Assembly: GCA_015680685.1 (NCBI GenBank)
Contig: MNCI01010786.1
Span: forward strand, 1-28,697
Direction of reading: 5' to 3'
Length of the DNA stretch: 28,697 bases
DNA from: Gnetum montanum
Taxonomy: Eukaryota > Streptophyta > Gnetopsida > Gnetales > Gnetaceae
Shown: one piece after another, positions 20,270 to 28,697 of the stretch
How the letters are laid out: each line of letters begins with the position of its first letter
How positions within the stretch are numbered: position 1 is the stretch's first letter
Made by a program: the position numbers and the translations under genes
The notes under the pieces: generated by a model
Told to the model about the DNA's origin: nothing
The model's database searches: none
What the model saw: only the letters and a program-made list of their open reading frames with translations

Positions 20270-21430
20270 ATGAGCCACCCCCAATTTCCATGTTAGATCC
20301 AAACTAGTGAGTGTGGAAGAGCTAACCCCTAGCATCGAAGAGCCAAGGAAGCCTATTTTTTGCTATTTTTTGAAAATTTTGGTCATGCATGTATGTTTCT
20401 AGGGTTGCTAGTTTTGATTGTTGAAGCCTAGGATTAAAATATGGTAAGTTTGAGGGTTATAAGATGGTTTTTGGGTTTACCACTTTCCATCCACATTAGG
20501 ACTATGCTACCTAGTGTGGATAGGGTCCTCTCTAGAGTGGAGAGCCATAGGGGAGCAATTTTAAACTATTTTGGTTGAGTTTTGAAAATCTAGTGGCTTC
20601 TGGAAGGGTTAGGTTTTTGCTAAAAGTTAATTTCCATGAAAATTTTATGAGTTTTGGCTTCACCCCCTTCCATCCATGTTGGGGCCTAGATTCAGTAATG
20701 TTTCAGGGTTGCCAAGAATGACTGGAGGGGTTTTAGGTCATGTGGGCCGACTCTAGGGGTCAAATTTGGGCTAAATGAATGCTAGGGGGTAAGTAGGGGT
20801 GTTACCCCCTTGCTTCACACTGGGTAGTGTCTCCCTAGCATGGAAGCCCAAAATTTTAAGTTTTAATCAAGATTTAGCTTCCTTTTAGAGCTTGGGTTGT
20901 ATGAGGTAGGTCACATTAGTAAAAAATGACATGGAAGTTAGTGTGAAAGCATTGTAAGATAATGGAGACTAGTATCCATGCTGGCCTCATGTTCCCTAGT
21001 GTGGATACAAGGGTGGATGGGTTGTGTCAAGGTTGTATGGGTTCTAATTGATGGAAAACTCAATGTAGAGGAGGTTGCCACACTTTGCATGGGAGGTGTA
21101 TGGCGGGGTTCATCATAAAAACTTCAAAAATTTGAACTTGATGTTTTCTTCCACCATTCCCAGTGTAGAAAATACTTTCCCCCCTTGCACTTTAGTGCAC
21201 TTTGAGTTCTGATGCATCGAATTGGCAACAAGGGCATGAGAGTAGGTGCTTAGGTGTTGATTTGGTTTTTATGGTCAAATTGTTAAGTGTTGGACACAAT
21301 TTCTCATTCTTCTACCACAACACACTTCCTAGAAATTTGGTAGAGATTTCTTGTTGCAAATTTAATCCATCCTTTAGCGTAGAAGCATCAAATTTTCCTC
21401 CTAGCTAGTGTAGAGGCTTCATCCCTTCTA
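20270..21430 (+). repeat. Loose repeats of CCATCCATGTT and CTAGTGTGGA phrases
   Basis: Near 20280, 20487, 20670, 20815, 20970, 21155 and 21365 short phrases about a first/second pair recur: a C-rich TTCCATCCAT-like piece followed within 40 bases by CTAGTGTGGA or GTGTAGA. Spacing is roughly 145-210 bases. The intervening sequence is poorly conserved, so an old tandem array is likely but not certain. Confidence 0.35.
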
Positions 21431-22109
21431 GTTTCGAAGTTTTCTCAATGTTGGTATAGCAAAGTTGAAGTAGCGTGGAGGCAAGAGTAGAAATCCAAGG
21501 ATTTAGAAGGTAGATGAGGCTACAAGGAAGATCTCTAGACTGCCTAGACCAATTTCCATCTAGGAATCATCTATGGCCACTACAAGGTAGGCCATTCTTA
21601 GCCATTTTCTTGAGTTTCCTAGCCATTTTTTTATAGTTTTCCTAGCTAGGATGGGACCATTTTTGTTAGATCTATGCTAAGGGAGTAGGTAGAATGAAAT
21701 TATTATGAAATAAAACATCATGTTTTAGATTTTTTTATGTAGATATAATGTTATTTCATTATTTTGGCTTTGGTAGATTTGATTTTTAAAATTAGGTTTT
21801 CTATTTTGTGTTTTTTCCATCAATTTGGGGATGGAGCAATTTTTGTCAGATCTAGGCCTTAATATTTGTCAAAATTAAATTCCAAAAAATACCATCCCTT
21901 ATTTTGATGGTTTTTACATGGGTTTAAGGTTTCATGTCTGTTTTGGCTTCGATTCATGTTGAAATTAAATTAGGTTTTATGAATTTTATGTGTTTTTTAA
22001 TGTTTTTGATGAAACAAGCAAGCAAAGTTATGAATTTTTATTAAGAAAATGGACAAATATTACTATATTATAAAGGTATAAAATGTTAGTTCTATGTTTA
22101 ATATTTCCA

Positions 22110-22740
22110 GTGACTATCATATCATCCAATTTTTATTTGTAATGACAAAGTTATGGCCATTTTAGTTAGGTTGTGTAGTTGGATTTTTGTGCCGTTTTTC
22201 TAGATTTTCATGCAAATCTATGAATTGTTTCCAAATAAGCAGTAGCGTTTTTGGAGATTTTTTGGTAATGGTTACATAGATCTTGGTCTAAGCTTTCCTA
22301 AAAAGGTGGAATCACTCCATTTGGATTTAAAATGAAAAGTTGATGAATTTTTCATTAAACTTGTGCAAAAGGGGGTTTTTGGGAAATGGCTAGGTTACTA
22401 CTTGGTTTTGTATATTTTTTTGCTAAAATGGCTATAATTTTTTAGCTATAATGATAATGGTTGAAGATTTTAGTATTTTATTATTTTTTCCATGGTGGAA
22501 TCACTAAAATTGGAATTAAAATGAAGTTTTTATGAATTTTTTTGCTATTGTCTTGTGATTTAGGGCTTTTTCATTAACGATTAGGTTACTGCTAGATTTG
22601 CTCTATTTTATATTAAATTATTTAATAAATTTTAGAGTTTCTAGTCATGATTGTGTAGCTCATGATTTCAAGATTCCAATGGTAGTGGAATCATCAAATT
22701 TGAAGCTACGGTTAATTTTTGACAAGATTTCTCATATAGT
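22110..22740 (+). repeat. 189-bp tandem repeat array
   Basis: TGGAATCAC/TGGAATCATC starts at 22307, 22496 and 22686 (spacing 189 and 190). Shared following text includes TTGGAATTAAAATGAA, ATGAATTTTT and TAGGTTACT. A weaker copy begins near 22110. The array lies about 430 bases upstream of the first exon found in the + strand gene. Confidence 0.7.
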
Positions 22741-23617
22741 CGCATGTGTAGAGGTTTTTCTTGGTTGTAACAATGTACCCCTTGGGGATAGACATTGTGG
22801 ATATGCTTAGAAATTCTTATTTTCAATGTCCCTTGCTCCTAGGGATGTATAAATATAGTTTCTATGCTTCAAGTTTTGTTTCATAAAAAATAAAAATATT
22901 TTACTATTTTTAGTAAGCTTTTTTTATATATGTTTTCTAGGTTTTAAGGCTATTTTTATTTTTTGTCAATATGGTTTTGGACCAAAGCATGATTTTTGGT
23001 TATAATGCATGAAGGCTGCAAGGGTTGCAATGATGTTGGTGTTGAACTTTTGAACAAATTTGAATAAACACCTTAGAGGTTTTTATAGGGGCTAATTTCA
23101 CCCCTAACTATGATTTTTTGCAAACTTGTCAAGAAATCCTAAGTGGTTGTGATATTTTTGTTTCCCCATGTAGGGCCTTGTTGAAATCCATACTTATTGT
23201 GGTTGAGCTATTGGACGTTCTATGTTGCATTGGCCACCCCAAGGCAAACACCCCTTTGCTTGAAATGACTTTAGAGAGGGGCTCTCTATGGTTTTGACCA
23301 GGGGCAAGGGAATTCCTTGCCTACATCCTATAGAACTTTAGTGTAATGCTATTTTCAGACTTGTTTGTAGATGTAGTTAGGGTCATAGTGGTGACACTAA
23401 TGCCTTGGGCATCTAGTTTGATTACTAAGTTCATCACTAATAATCCATTGCCTTAGGTAATAGGAGAAACAGTAGACATCATTGGCACACACTACCTTGT
23501 GGAGATCTGGACTATGCCAAAGTACCGTTAGTATAATGTTGACAATACTTTGATGGTGGCGTAGAGAGCCCACATGATGTTTCAAAATCCACCTGGCACA
23601 GTATACCATCTACAGGG

Positions 23618-23708
23618 GTAAGCATAGTTGTTATAGTGTTTTTATGTTTTTTGGCTTTGTTGGTTAAGTCACCTTTTCTAACTTGTTGATTTTATGAACT
23701 CCTTGTAG
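23618..23708 (+). other. Intron 1 of the + strand unit
   Basis: 91 bp, GTAAGC...TTGTAG. Joining CAG GG and G TAT AGG keeps one frame through both exons (phase 2). Confidence 0.7.
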
Positions 23709-23989
23709 GTATAGGGTTAGTGATCAAGGCTTGATCACTAATGATCAAACCTTAGCAATGGCTCAAACTACCTTAGATGTATTTACCAAGGGTTACAAGA
23801 TTAGGACCATTATGTATGAATAGTTAAGAGGGGACTTTGATAGATACACTAAGGATTTCAACCCTATCTACAAGAAGTGTGTGGCCAACAAGATGGTACA
23901 CAATTGGTGGGTGGGTTTTAAGAGCACCTAGGATCAGACCTTTATCACTAGGACCTCTAAACAAACCACACCAAGTAAGAAGAATAAAG

Positions 23990-24067
23990 GTAAGCACATG
24001 GGTTGTAATGCCTAATGCCTTATGGTTACTAAGGTATTAAGTGTTGTATCATTTTACTAGTTTTTAG
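23990..24067 (+). other. Intron 2 of the + strand unit
   Basis: 78 bp, GTAAGC...TTTTTAG. The join AAA G|AC ATT keeps the frame (phase 1). Confidence 0.65.
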
Positions 24068-25150
24068 ACATTCCTATGTTGATGCTAAATGTTTGTTGTT
24101 TCCTGGCATGATCCTCCACCTCTATGGACATCACTTTGTTAATTTTAGGATGTCATGAGGATACCATCATCCTAAAATTTGGTGAGGTGATACTAGCATA
24201 GGAGTGGTCAAGTGGATAGACACCCAGTTACATCCAAGCAAACATTGAGTGTGTGGGTTTGCTTGATGTATTCATGGTACCTATCCCTTCCATCCCCATT
24301 GCATAGATGTTGAATGTCATTGACTCCTTTGATGAAAAATCTGATCATTTTATTACCATAGTTTGAGGCATGCTAATTACCATACCCATTGATGGGGAAA
24401 ATTTTTGTAACTTTCTTAGTATTCTTGCTGATGGGACAAAAGTTGTCATGAGAATAGTAAAGGAAGTGGGCCATTGTGAGGAAGTTTTGGAGTGGTTTAG
24501 TGCTAGTAAGGACCACTTTGAGCTTTCTATGGATGGGTTGATGAACCTCAAAGCAAAGGAATCTTATCCTTTACTCATGTCTTGTGCATTTCCTAAACTA
24601 TTATCACAAAAGAAGGTAATTGACATCACACAGGGGTGGACCTTTAAGAAGGTCTTAATGGAGGGTACCATATTCAATTAGGTGGATTCCTTGGCTACTA
24701 GCCTTCAAGAGGAGATTCTCAAACTCCATGGTGATTCCTCTATCATAATCCACATGCATTCATCATTCTTTACATGTTATTTGAAGAGGTTTCTAAAGTT
24801 CCTAGTGGTGTGGAGGAATGGACAATGGGTGGCCCAACACCCATTCCAACTTTCTAGGCCTTAGATAAAGCATATTTATCCAACTATGTAGGCTTAGAAC
24901 CTACTAGATGATATGAATGAGTCGTTGTCTATTACCACCAAGAATATTGGTGGTAGGTAGTGTGAATCCCCTAATAGCATAGGGTAGGAGCCCTTAACAA
25001 TTCTAGCAAATGTCTTGATGGCCCGATGGTTACATACTGAGGCTAAAGGGGTAGCTAGGGCCAAGCTTAGGAGGCCATCAAAGGAAGCAATACTAGCATT
25101 AGAGAAACATGCCCAAAAGAAGCTTAAAATGTCACATCATGTGGTCATAG

Positions 25151-25248
25151 GTAAGTTTTATATGTGTTTTGGCTATTCTATGTTTTAAGGCTTGTGACCA
25201 TGTAATAGTTTCATGGACTAATTGGTTTTTTATGTGTTATGGTTATAG
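25151..25248 (+). other. Intron 3 of the + strand unit
   Basis: 98 bp with a consensus donor GTAAGT and acceptor GGTTATAG. The join ATA G|AC AAG keeps the frame (phase 1). Confidence 0.72.
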
Positions 25249-26643
25249 ACAAGTGTAGGGACATGGCAGCCCAAGTTGCCACAAAGGAGGAAGCATAAAG
25301 GCATGCTGCATCTACAACATAGGAAGAACAAAGGCATGTAGAAGAGGTGCTCTTACAACAACATGAGGCTAAAGGGTTAGCCAACATAGCTCTAGATGGT
25401 CTAGATGCCTTTTTCAATGAGGTGGTATGAGGTGCATCCCCCATCATCATCCCAGAGGATGAAGAGGAGGAGCCACATATGCACATGTCTTAACACTTCT
25501 CGTTATACCCTATGATTTTAGGTTTCATTTTCATTCTAAAGATTTGATGATTGTTATGCTTATAGTAGTTCCTAAGCCACCAACAAAGGCCCCTGCCCCT
25601 ATGTTTCATGCAAAACCATGTGTAGAGGTCCTAGAAAAAATGGAGTTCATGCTTGAGATGGCCAAGGGCATCATCGACTAGTTGCAACAAGTTGCACCTG
25701 GGATAGGCAAGGACTTTGTTTTCTATGCCTTAGTCATTTTTCTATGTTATAGGTTATGTTTATGTTATGGCTATCTTAGGTGTAAACTATGTTTATGGTT
25801 GTATTTTATGGTTATCTGTTATTGGTAGTGCCATTTGTGAAGTGGGACCTCACTCGAGACATGGAATTTGACTCCTTATCAAAGCTTTCTTTTGATGTAT
25901 AGAGTGTACACATGAAGTTGTACAAACCTGCTATTGATCTAGCAATTTAATGCACAAAAACTTCATGGGAGATGCAGAGGTCCAACAAGTCCCAATGGGA
26001 GCAAGTTGTGGCCTTGAGGAAAAAGACCCAATAGTAGGTAGAGGTGATTAGGAATCTTCAAGAGTGCAAGGCATTTATGGAAGCCCAAGTGGCTAATTCA
26101 GAGAACTTGTAGACTAGAGATATCACATGGGCCCGCTACTAGAATGCCATCCATGATAAGGTGACATTCTCACACAGGATGGTAAAGTAATGGATGTGAA
26201 TGGATATCATCTCCCAAAAAGTTGAGGATTGGAAATACCATAGCACATGTATTCTAGAGTGGGATAAGACACAAAAGGTCCACAAGTTATAATATAAGGT
26301 TGACTGGGAGGCTTACTTAAAGTGGCTCAAAGAGGAGTCCATTGAACAACACAAGAGAGAGCTAGTCATTTAGGGGATTTAGGTAGAGAGTCCCTACTAG
26401 CTCTTTAAGAGCACTCTCATGGTGGAAAAATCTCCTACTCCTCAAATTACCACTATTGCAAGTGTGGCTACAATCACTCAAGAACTACCTACTTGGACAG
26501 AAGTGGAAAAAACTAACGTCATCATAGGCATTTATCTTGGGGATATTGACTCGGCCAATATGATGAAAGACCAGATTCTTCATCAGTTGAAGAATGGTAT
26601 TTAGCATCTACCCCTAGAGGTTATGGAGCCTAATTTTCTAGAG

Positions 26644-26734
26644 GTTTTATGTATTCTATGTTTTAGTTTAATTTTTGTTAAAGTTATAGTTTTGATTATT
26701 GGTTATTGATTGGCTTTATGTTGTTGTATTTTAG
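26644..26734 (+). other. Last intron of the + strand unit
   Basis: 91 bp, GTTTTATG...GTATTTTAG. The join CTA GAG|ACA TTA (phase 0) leads to a short terminal exon of 22 codons and a TAA. Confidence 0.6.
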
Positions 26735-26803
26735 ACATTAGGAGACATCAGCAACCCCAATGGTGAGGGTGACCCACTACTTCCTCCTCTCAATGCCCCT
26801 TAA

Positions 26804-27548
26804 CATTGTCCATCTGCCTACTTCATCTTGTTGGTGGCTATATGATGTTTATCATTTTTGTTTTTGTTAATGGCTTTTATAAACTAAGTCTATGTTATGG
26901 ATGATTATTATTATTTGGACAATTTGCCACACAATGTGGCTACAACTATGTATGTTATGAATATTTTAAATTAAAAGTTTTTCGATATGTATTATTCTAG
27001 TGTTATAAATATTATAAGTGGCTATGTTGATCTTGGCTATAAAGTTAAGTAGATAAATGATGTGAATATAGGCTAAAACATAAATAGGATGAAAGAGATG
27101 CTTGCTAGTTTTAGGCCATGGTGGACATAGGTTGTTTAAGTGTCTTACCAATTTAAGGTCATGGCAGGCCATTGATATGTTTGTTTTTCCAGTTTAGGAC
27201 TATGGTGGGCCATCATTGAAAAGAAACTCATATTTTTTGGTGATTTTCTATTTTAAATTTTTTATGGGTTTTCTAGTTTTAAATGAAAAAACTTGAATAA
27301 AAATGTAAATAAAAGTAAATTTCTAGGCTATATGCATAAAAGAAAGAATGTACCAAAAGATGTAATAGGTTAACGAAGAAAATTTAGGCTAAATGACTAT
27401 TAGTACATATGGTTACATGCTCATAAAAGCATGGGGTGGAAGGATTAGGGTGCACATCACTTGTGTAGATTCTTCCTAATCTTTGAAAGATTTAGAAATG
27501 TGTAAGGTCTATTCTGCATAAGTTTGTATTCGCCATCCTCTTCACTAA
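26804..27548. other. AT-rich spacer downstream of the + strand unit
   Basis: No gene is seen. It contains 29-bp motif block 4 (27103-27215) and ends at the target junction of LTR C. Confidence 0.5.
27103..27215 (+). repeat. 29-bp motif block 4
   Basis: Three units: CTAGTTTTAGGCCATGG TGGACATAGG, then CAATTTAAGGTCATGG CAGGCCATTG, then CAGTTTAGGACTATGG TGGGCCATCATTG, with irregular spacers. Same orientation as blocks 1 to 3. Confidence 0.65.
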
Positions 27549-27893
27549 TGATGAGTGGTGAGGTACCCCTACACTCAACCATACGAAACGAGCGTCGCAC
27601 ACGCGATCCGGTCGAACTCCGCAGATGGACTAGTTGTGGCACCTAGATAGTTAGCCTTAGGTCGCAGTTCGCTGTCTTCCCATCTAGACTAGTTTTGCAT
27701 ATGTCACGTATGGTTTAGTCTAGATGAGGTGTATGATGTGTCCTAATTCTATGCTACTCCTGATGGCAGTGGAAAATAATCTTTAACTAAATCTAAGCTA
27801 TGAGGAAAAGGGTAAGGAAATCTAATCTAGCCTAAGTGCGACGAGCAACCAATTCCTTGATCAATCGTACACATCTTGGACTTCGTGCACGAC

Positions 27894-28021
27894 TGCCACT
27901 AGGACTACCAAGCATAGGCCTAGGTACGCCACTGGGATTACCAAGCACAGACCCCAAATACGCCACTGGGTTACTCAGCGTAGATCCCCCTAGCTACACC
28001 ACTGGGCTACCAAGCAGTCAC
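27894..28021 (+). repeat. 33-bp tandem repeats inside LTR C
   Basis: Four adjacent units containing GCCACTGGGATTACCAAGC with variable tails of GACCCC or CCTAGG type. LTR A has two related units near 630-690. Open frames across these units are by-products of the repeat. Confidence 0.75.
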
Positions 28022-28412
28022 ACTTAAATGCTCATAATCAAGTCGTACTCATTCCGCTTCTAGGAGTTTAGGGTTGAGAGACTAATCGCGATGAGCAACT
28101 GATTCCTTAACTAGCCATACACACCTGTAGATGCTCATAGCTAAGTCGTACTCACACCACTCTATGAAAGCAATAAATAACATGAAATAAATAACAATAA
28201 ATAAACTAAGTGAATGCTGCAATGATGAATTAATCTCGATCTTTATTGCCAGTCATGTGCATGCCCAAGTACGGCACACTCGAATAAAGACACTGTACAA
28301 TCAAATTTACCACACTGCGGGCAGACATGGGAAAATTCTAACTCTGGAGGGATCAAACTGCCAGAGCTTCGCTACACTAAAACTGGGATGTCGAATAAGG
28401 GAGAGCCACCTC

Positions 28413-28421
28413 TTATTTATA
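28413..28421 (-). promoter_or_regulatory. TATA box of LTR C
   Basis: On the - strand CTATAAATAAGAGG spans about 28409-28422 just downstream of the palindrome array, as in LTR A. Confidence 0.7.
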
Positions 28422-28438
28422 GACATGGCGGCGGACTG

Positions 28439-28510
28439 TGATATCGCGTACGCGATATCACGGGGGATGCGATATTGCGTCGGCTGCGATATCCCGTACG
28501 CGATATCGCG
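28439..28510 (-). repeat. Palindromic decamer array in U3 of LTR C
   Basis: Five copies or near copies of GCGATATCGC lie in 72 bases; two copies carry one changed base (GCGATATTGC, GCGATATCCC). Same place relative to the TATA box as in LTR A, but different copy number and spacers. Confidence 0.8.
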
Positions 28511-28534
28511 GCCGACGTAAACCGCGTCTCATCA

Positions 28535-28697
28535 TACCCCCATGACTGAATAAAAACTCGTCCTCGAGTTGCAAGGAGAACAAGCTTCAGTGATTACACA
28601 GTGGATAGGTATGGGATTATTAACTAGAAAAAGAAATGGACTAATGCCGCAGTGTGGGAAGACACAACACAGAGAAAAAATGCTACAACTACAAAAA
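28535..28697 (-). mobile_element. 3' internal end of retrotransposon C
   Basis: Reverse complement of bases like 1-175: the - strand reads LEDEFLFSHGGM up to the LTR, preceded by a TTAATAATCCCATACCTA block also present at 100-120 of the window. It continues beyond the right edge. Confidence 0.65.

Larger units (their letters stand above)
19561..23173. other. Non-coding centre between divergent pol and + strand gene
   Basis: This 3.6-kb stretch contains no gag, protease or other domain I can recognise on either strand. It holds two 29-bp motif blocks, a zone of loosely repeated CCATCCATGTT / CTAGTGTGGA phrases (about 20270-21430), T-rich sequence, and the 189-bp tandem array (22110-22740). 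As pol runs left and the other gene runs right, it is a shared upstream region. Confidence 0.55.
23174..26803 (+). pseudogene. Multi-exon gene of unknown function, divergent from Tat pol
   Basis: Seven coding blocks can be chained in one frame with mostly clean GT-AG introns: 23174-23617, 23709-23989, 24068-25150, 25249 to about 25495, about 25566-25720, 25829-26643, and 26735 to a TAA at 26801-26803. Phases agree at introns 1, 2, 3 and 6; introns 4 and 5 have unclear donors. The chain totals about 1,000 codons. I do not recognise the protein. The first block is partly hydrophobic (LFSDLFVDVVRVIVV) and includes VIGETVDIIGTHYLVEIW. Block 4 ends in an acidic run. Block 6 is rich in Lys, Glu and Trp. 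About 34 in-frame stops, mostly TAG. The true start is probably further left. Tat-lineage elements are known to carry extra, sometimes antisense ORFs, so it may be part of the same element; a captured or unrelated host gene is the alternative. Confidence 0.65.
27549..28534 (-). mobile_element. 3' LTR of retrotransposon C (runs off right edge)
   Basis: A complete 986-bp LTR in reverse orientation; on its own strand it starts TGATGAGACG and ends CCACTCATCA. It is the same family as LTR A: palindromic U3 array, CTATAAATAAGAGG, GCGAAGCTCTGGCA, GGCAATAAAGAT (at 28241-28250 on the + strand) and the GATCGCGTG...GGGGTACCTCACC end. The purine tract and coding tail at 28535-28568 show it is the 3' LTR of an element lying to the right. 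The flanking ACTAA (27544-27548) is the candidate target-site duplicate. Confidence 0.82.

Noticed and set aside
25211-25486. 91-codon open frame on the - strand
   Set aside because: It is the antisense shadow of block 4 of the + strand unit; its Ser/Cys-rich content comes from the complement of an acidic stretch.
27894-28021. CRISPR-like regular repeats
   Set aside because: Units are adjacent and have no unique spacers of constant length; this is an LTR-internal tandem repeat in a plant genome.
27836-28520. Two + strand open frames inside LTR C
   Set aside because: They follow the 33-bp repeats and palindromes of the LTR and run antisense to the element; by-products of repeats.

Overview
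The window looks like repeat-rich nuclear DNA of a land plant, probably a seed plant with a large genome. The evidence is a plant-type LRR receptor kinase pseudogene with a GT-AG intron, several generations of degraded LTR retrotransposons including Ty1/copia and Ty3/gypsy Tat-lineage remnants, and long AT-rich spacers. A gymnosperm is plausible but is only an inference. No intact protein-coding gene, tRNA, rRNA or CRISPR array was found. Every recognisable coding unit is broken.

Left edge (1-2334): two 3' ends of related LTR retrotransposons lie head to tail on the + strand. Element A ends with its 3' LTR at 176-1234 and appears inserted in the 3' internal region of an older relative, B (1235-1504), whose own 3' LTR is 1505-2334. 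LTRs of this family begin TGATGAG (or close to it) and end CTCATCA. A third member, C, enters from the right on the - strand (LTR 27549-28534), so both edges of the window are 3' ends of one family in opposite orientation. Smaller LTR pieces lie at 13433-14028.

Middle left (2335-13360): the main gene-derived feature is an LRR receptor-like kinase pseudogene on the - strand (4207-7622). It has about five frameshifts and one stop codon but keeps its kinase motifs and a clean 103-bp intron. Beyond it lie a copia gag and primer-binding-site remnant (8387-9046), a cluster of short exact tandem duplications (10036-10865), a small GC-rich open-frame island (10975-11157), and a degenerate tandem array with a unit of about 273 bp (11150-12480). 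A partial copy of that unit sits just upstream of the kinase pseudogene.

Right half (about 15.4-27.2 kb): this appears to be one large, very degraded composite element. A Tat-type Ty3/gypsy pol runs on the - strand (16115-19560). A separate multi-exon coding unit with no recognised homology runs divergently on the + strand (23174-26803), with reading frame and intron phases that fit together across several GT-AG introns. The 3.6 kb between them holds tandem repeats. A 29-bp motif recurs at four places that bracket these parts. About 0.5 kb beyond the motif copies on the pol 3' side is a three-unit array of hairpins whose stems differ in sequence but stay perfectly paired. In-frame stops in the + strand unit are mostly TAG, as expected from CAG to TAG decay of methylated DNA.

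Most interesting points: the divergent intron-containing unit paired with Tat pol, the covarying hairpin array, the shared 29-bp motif, and the GCGATATCGC palindromes just upstream of the TATA box in the younger LTRs.
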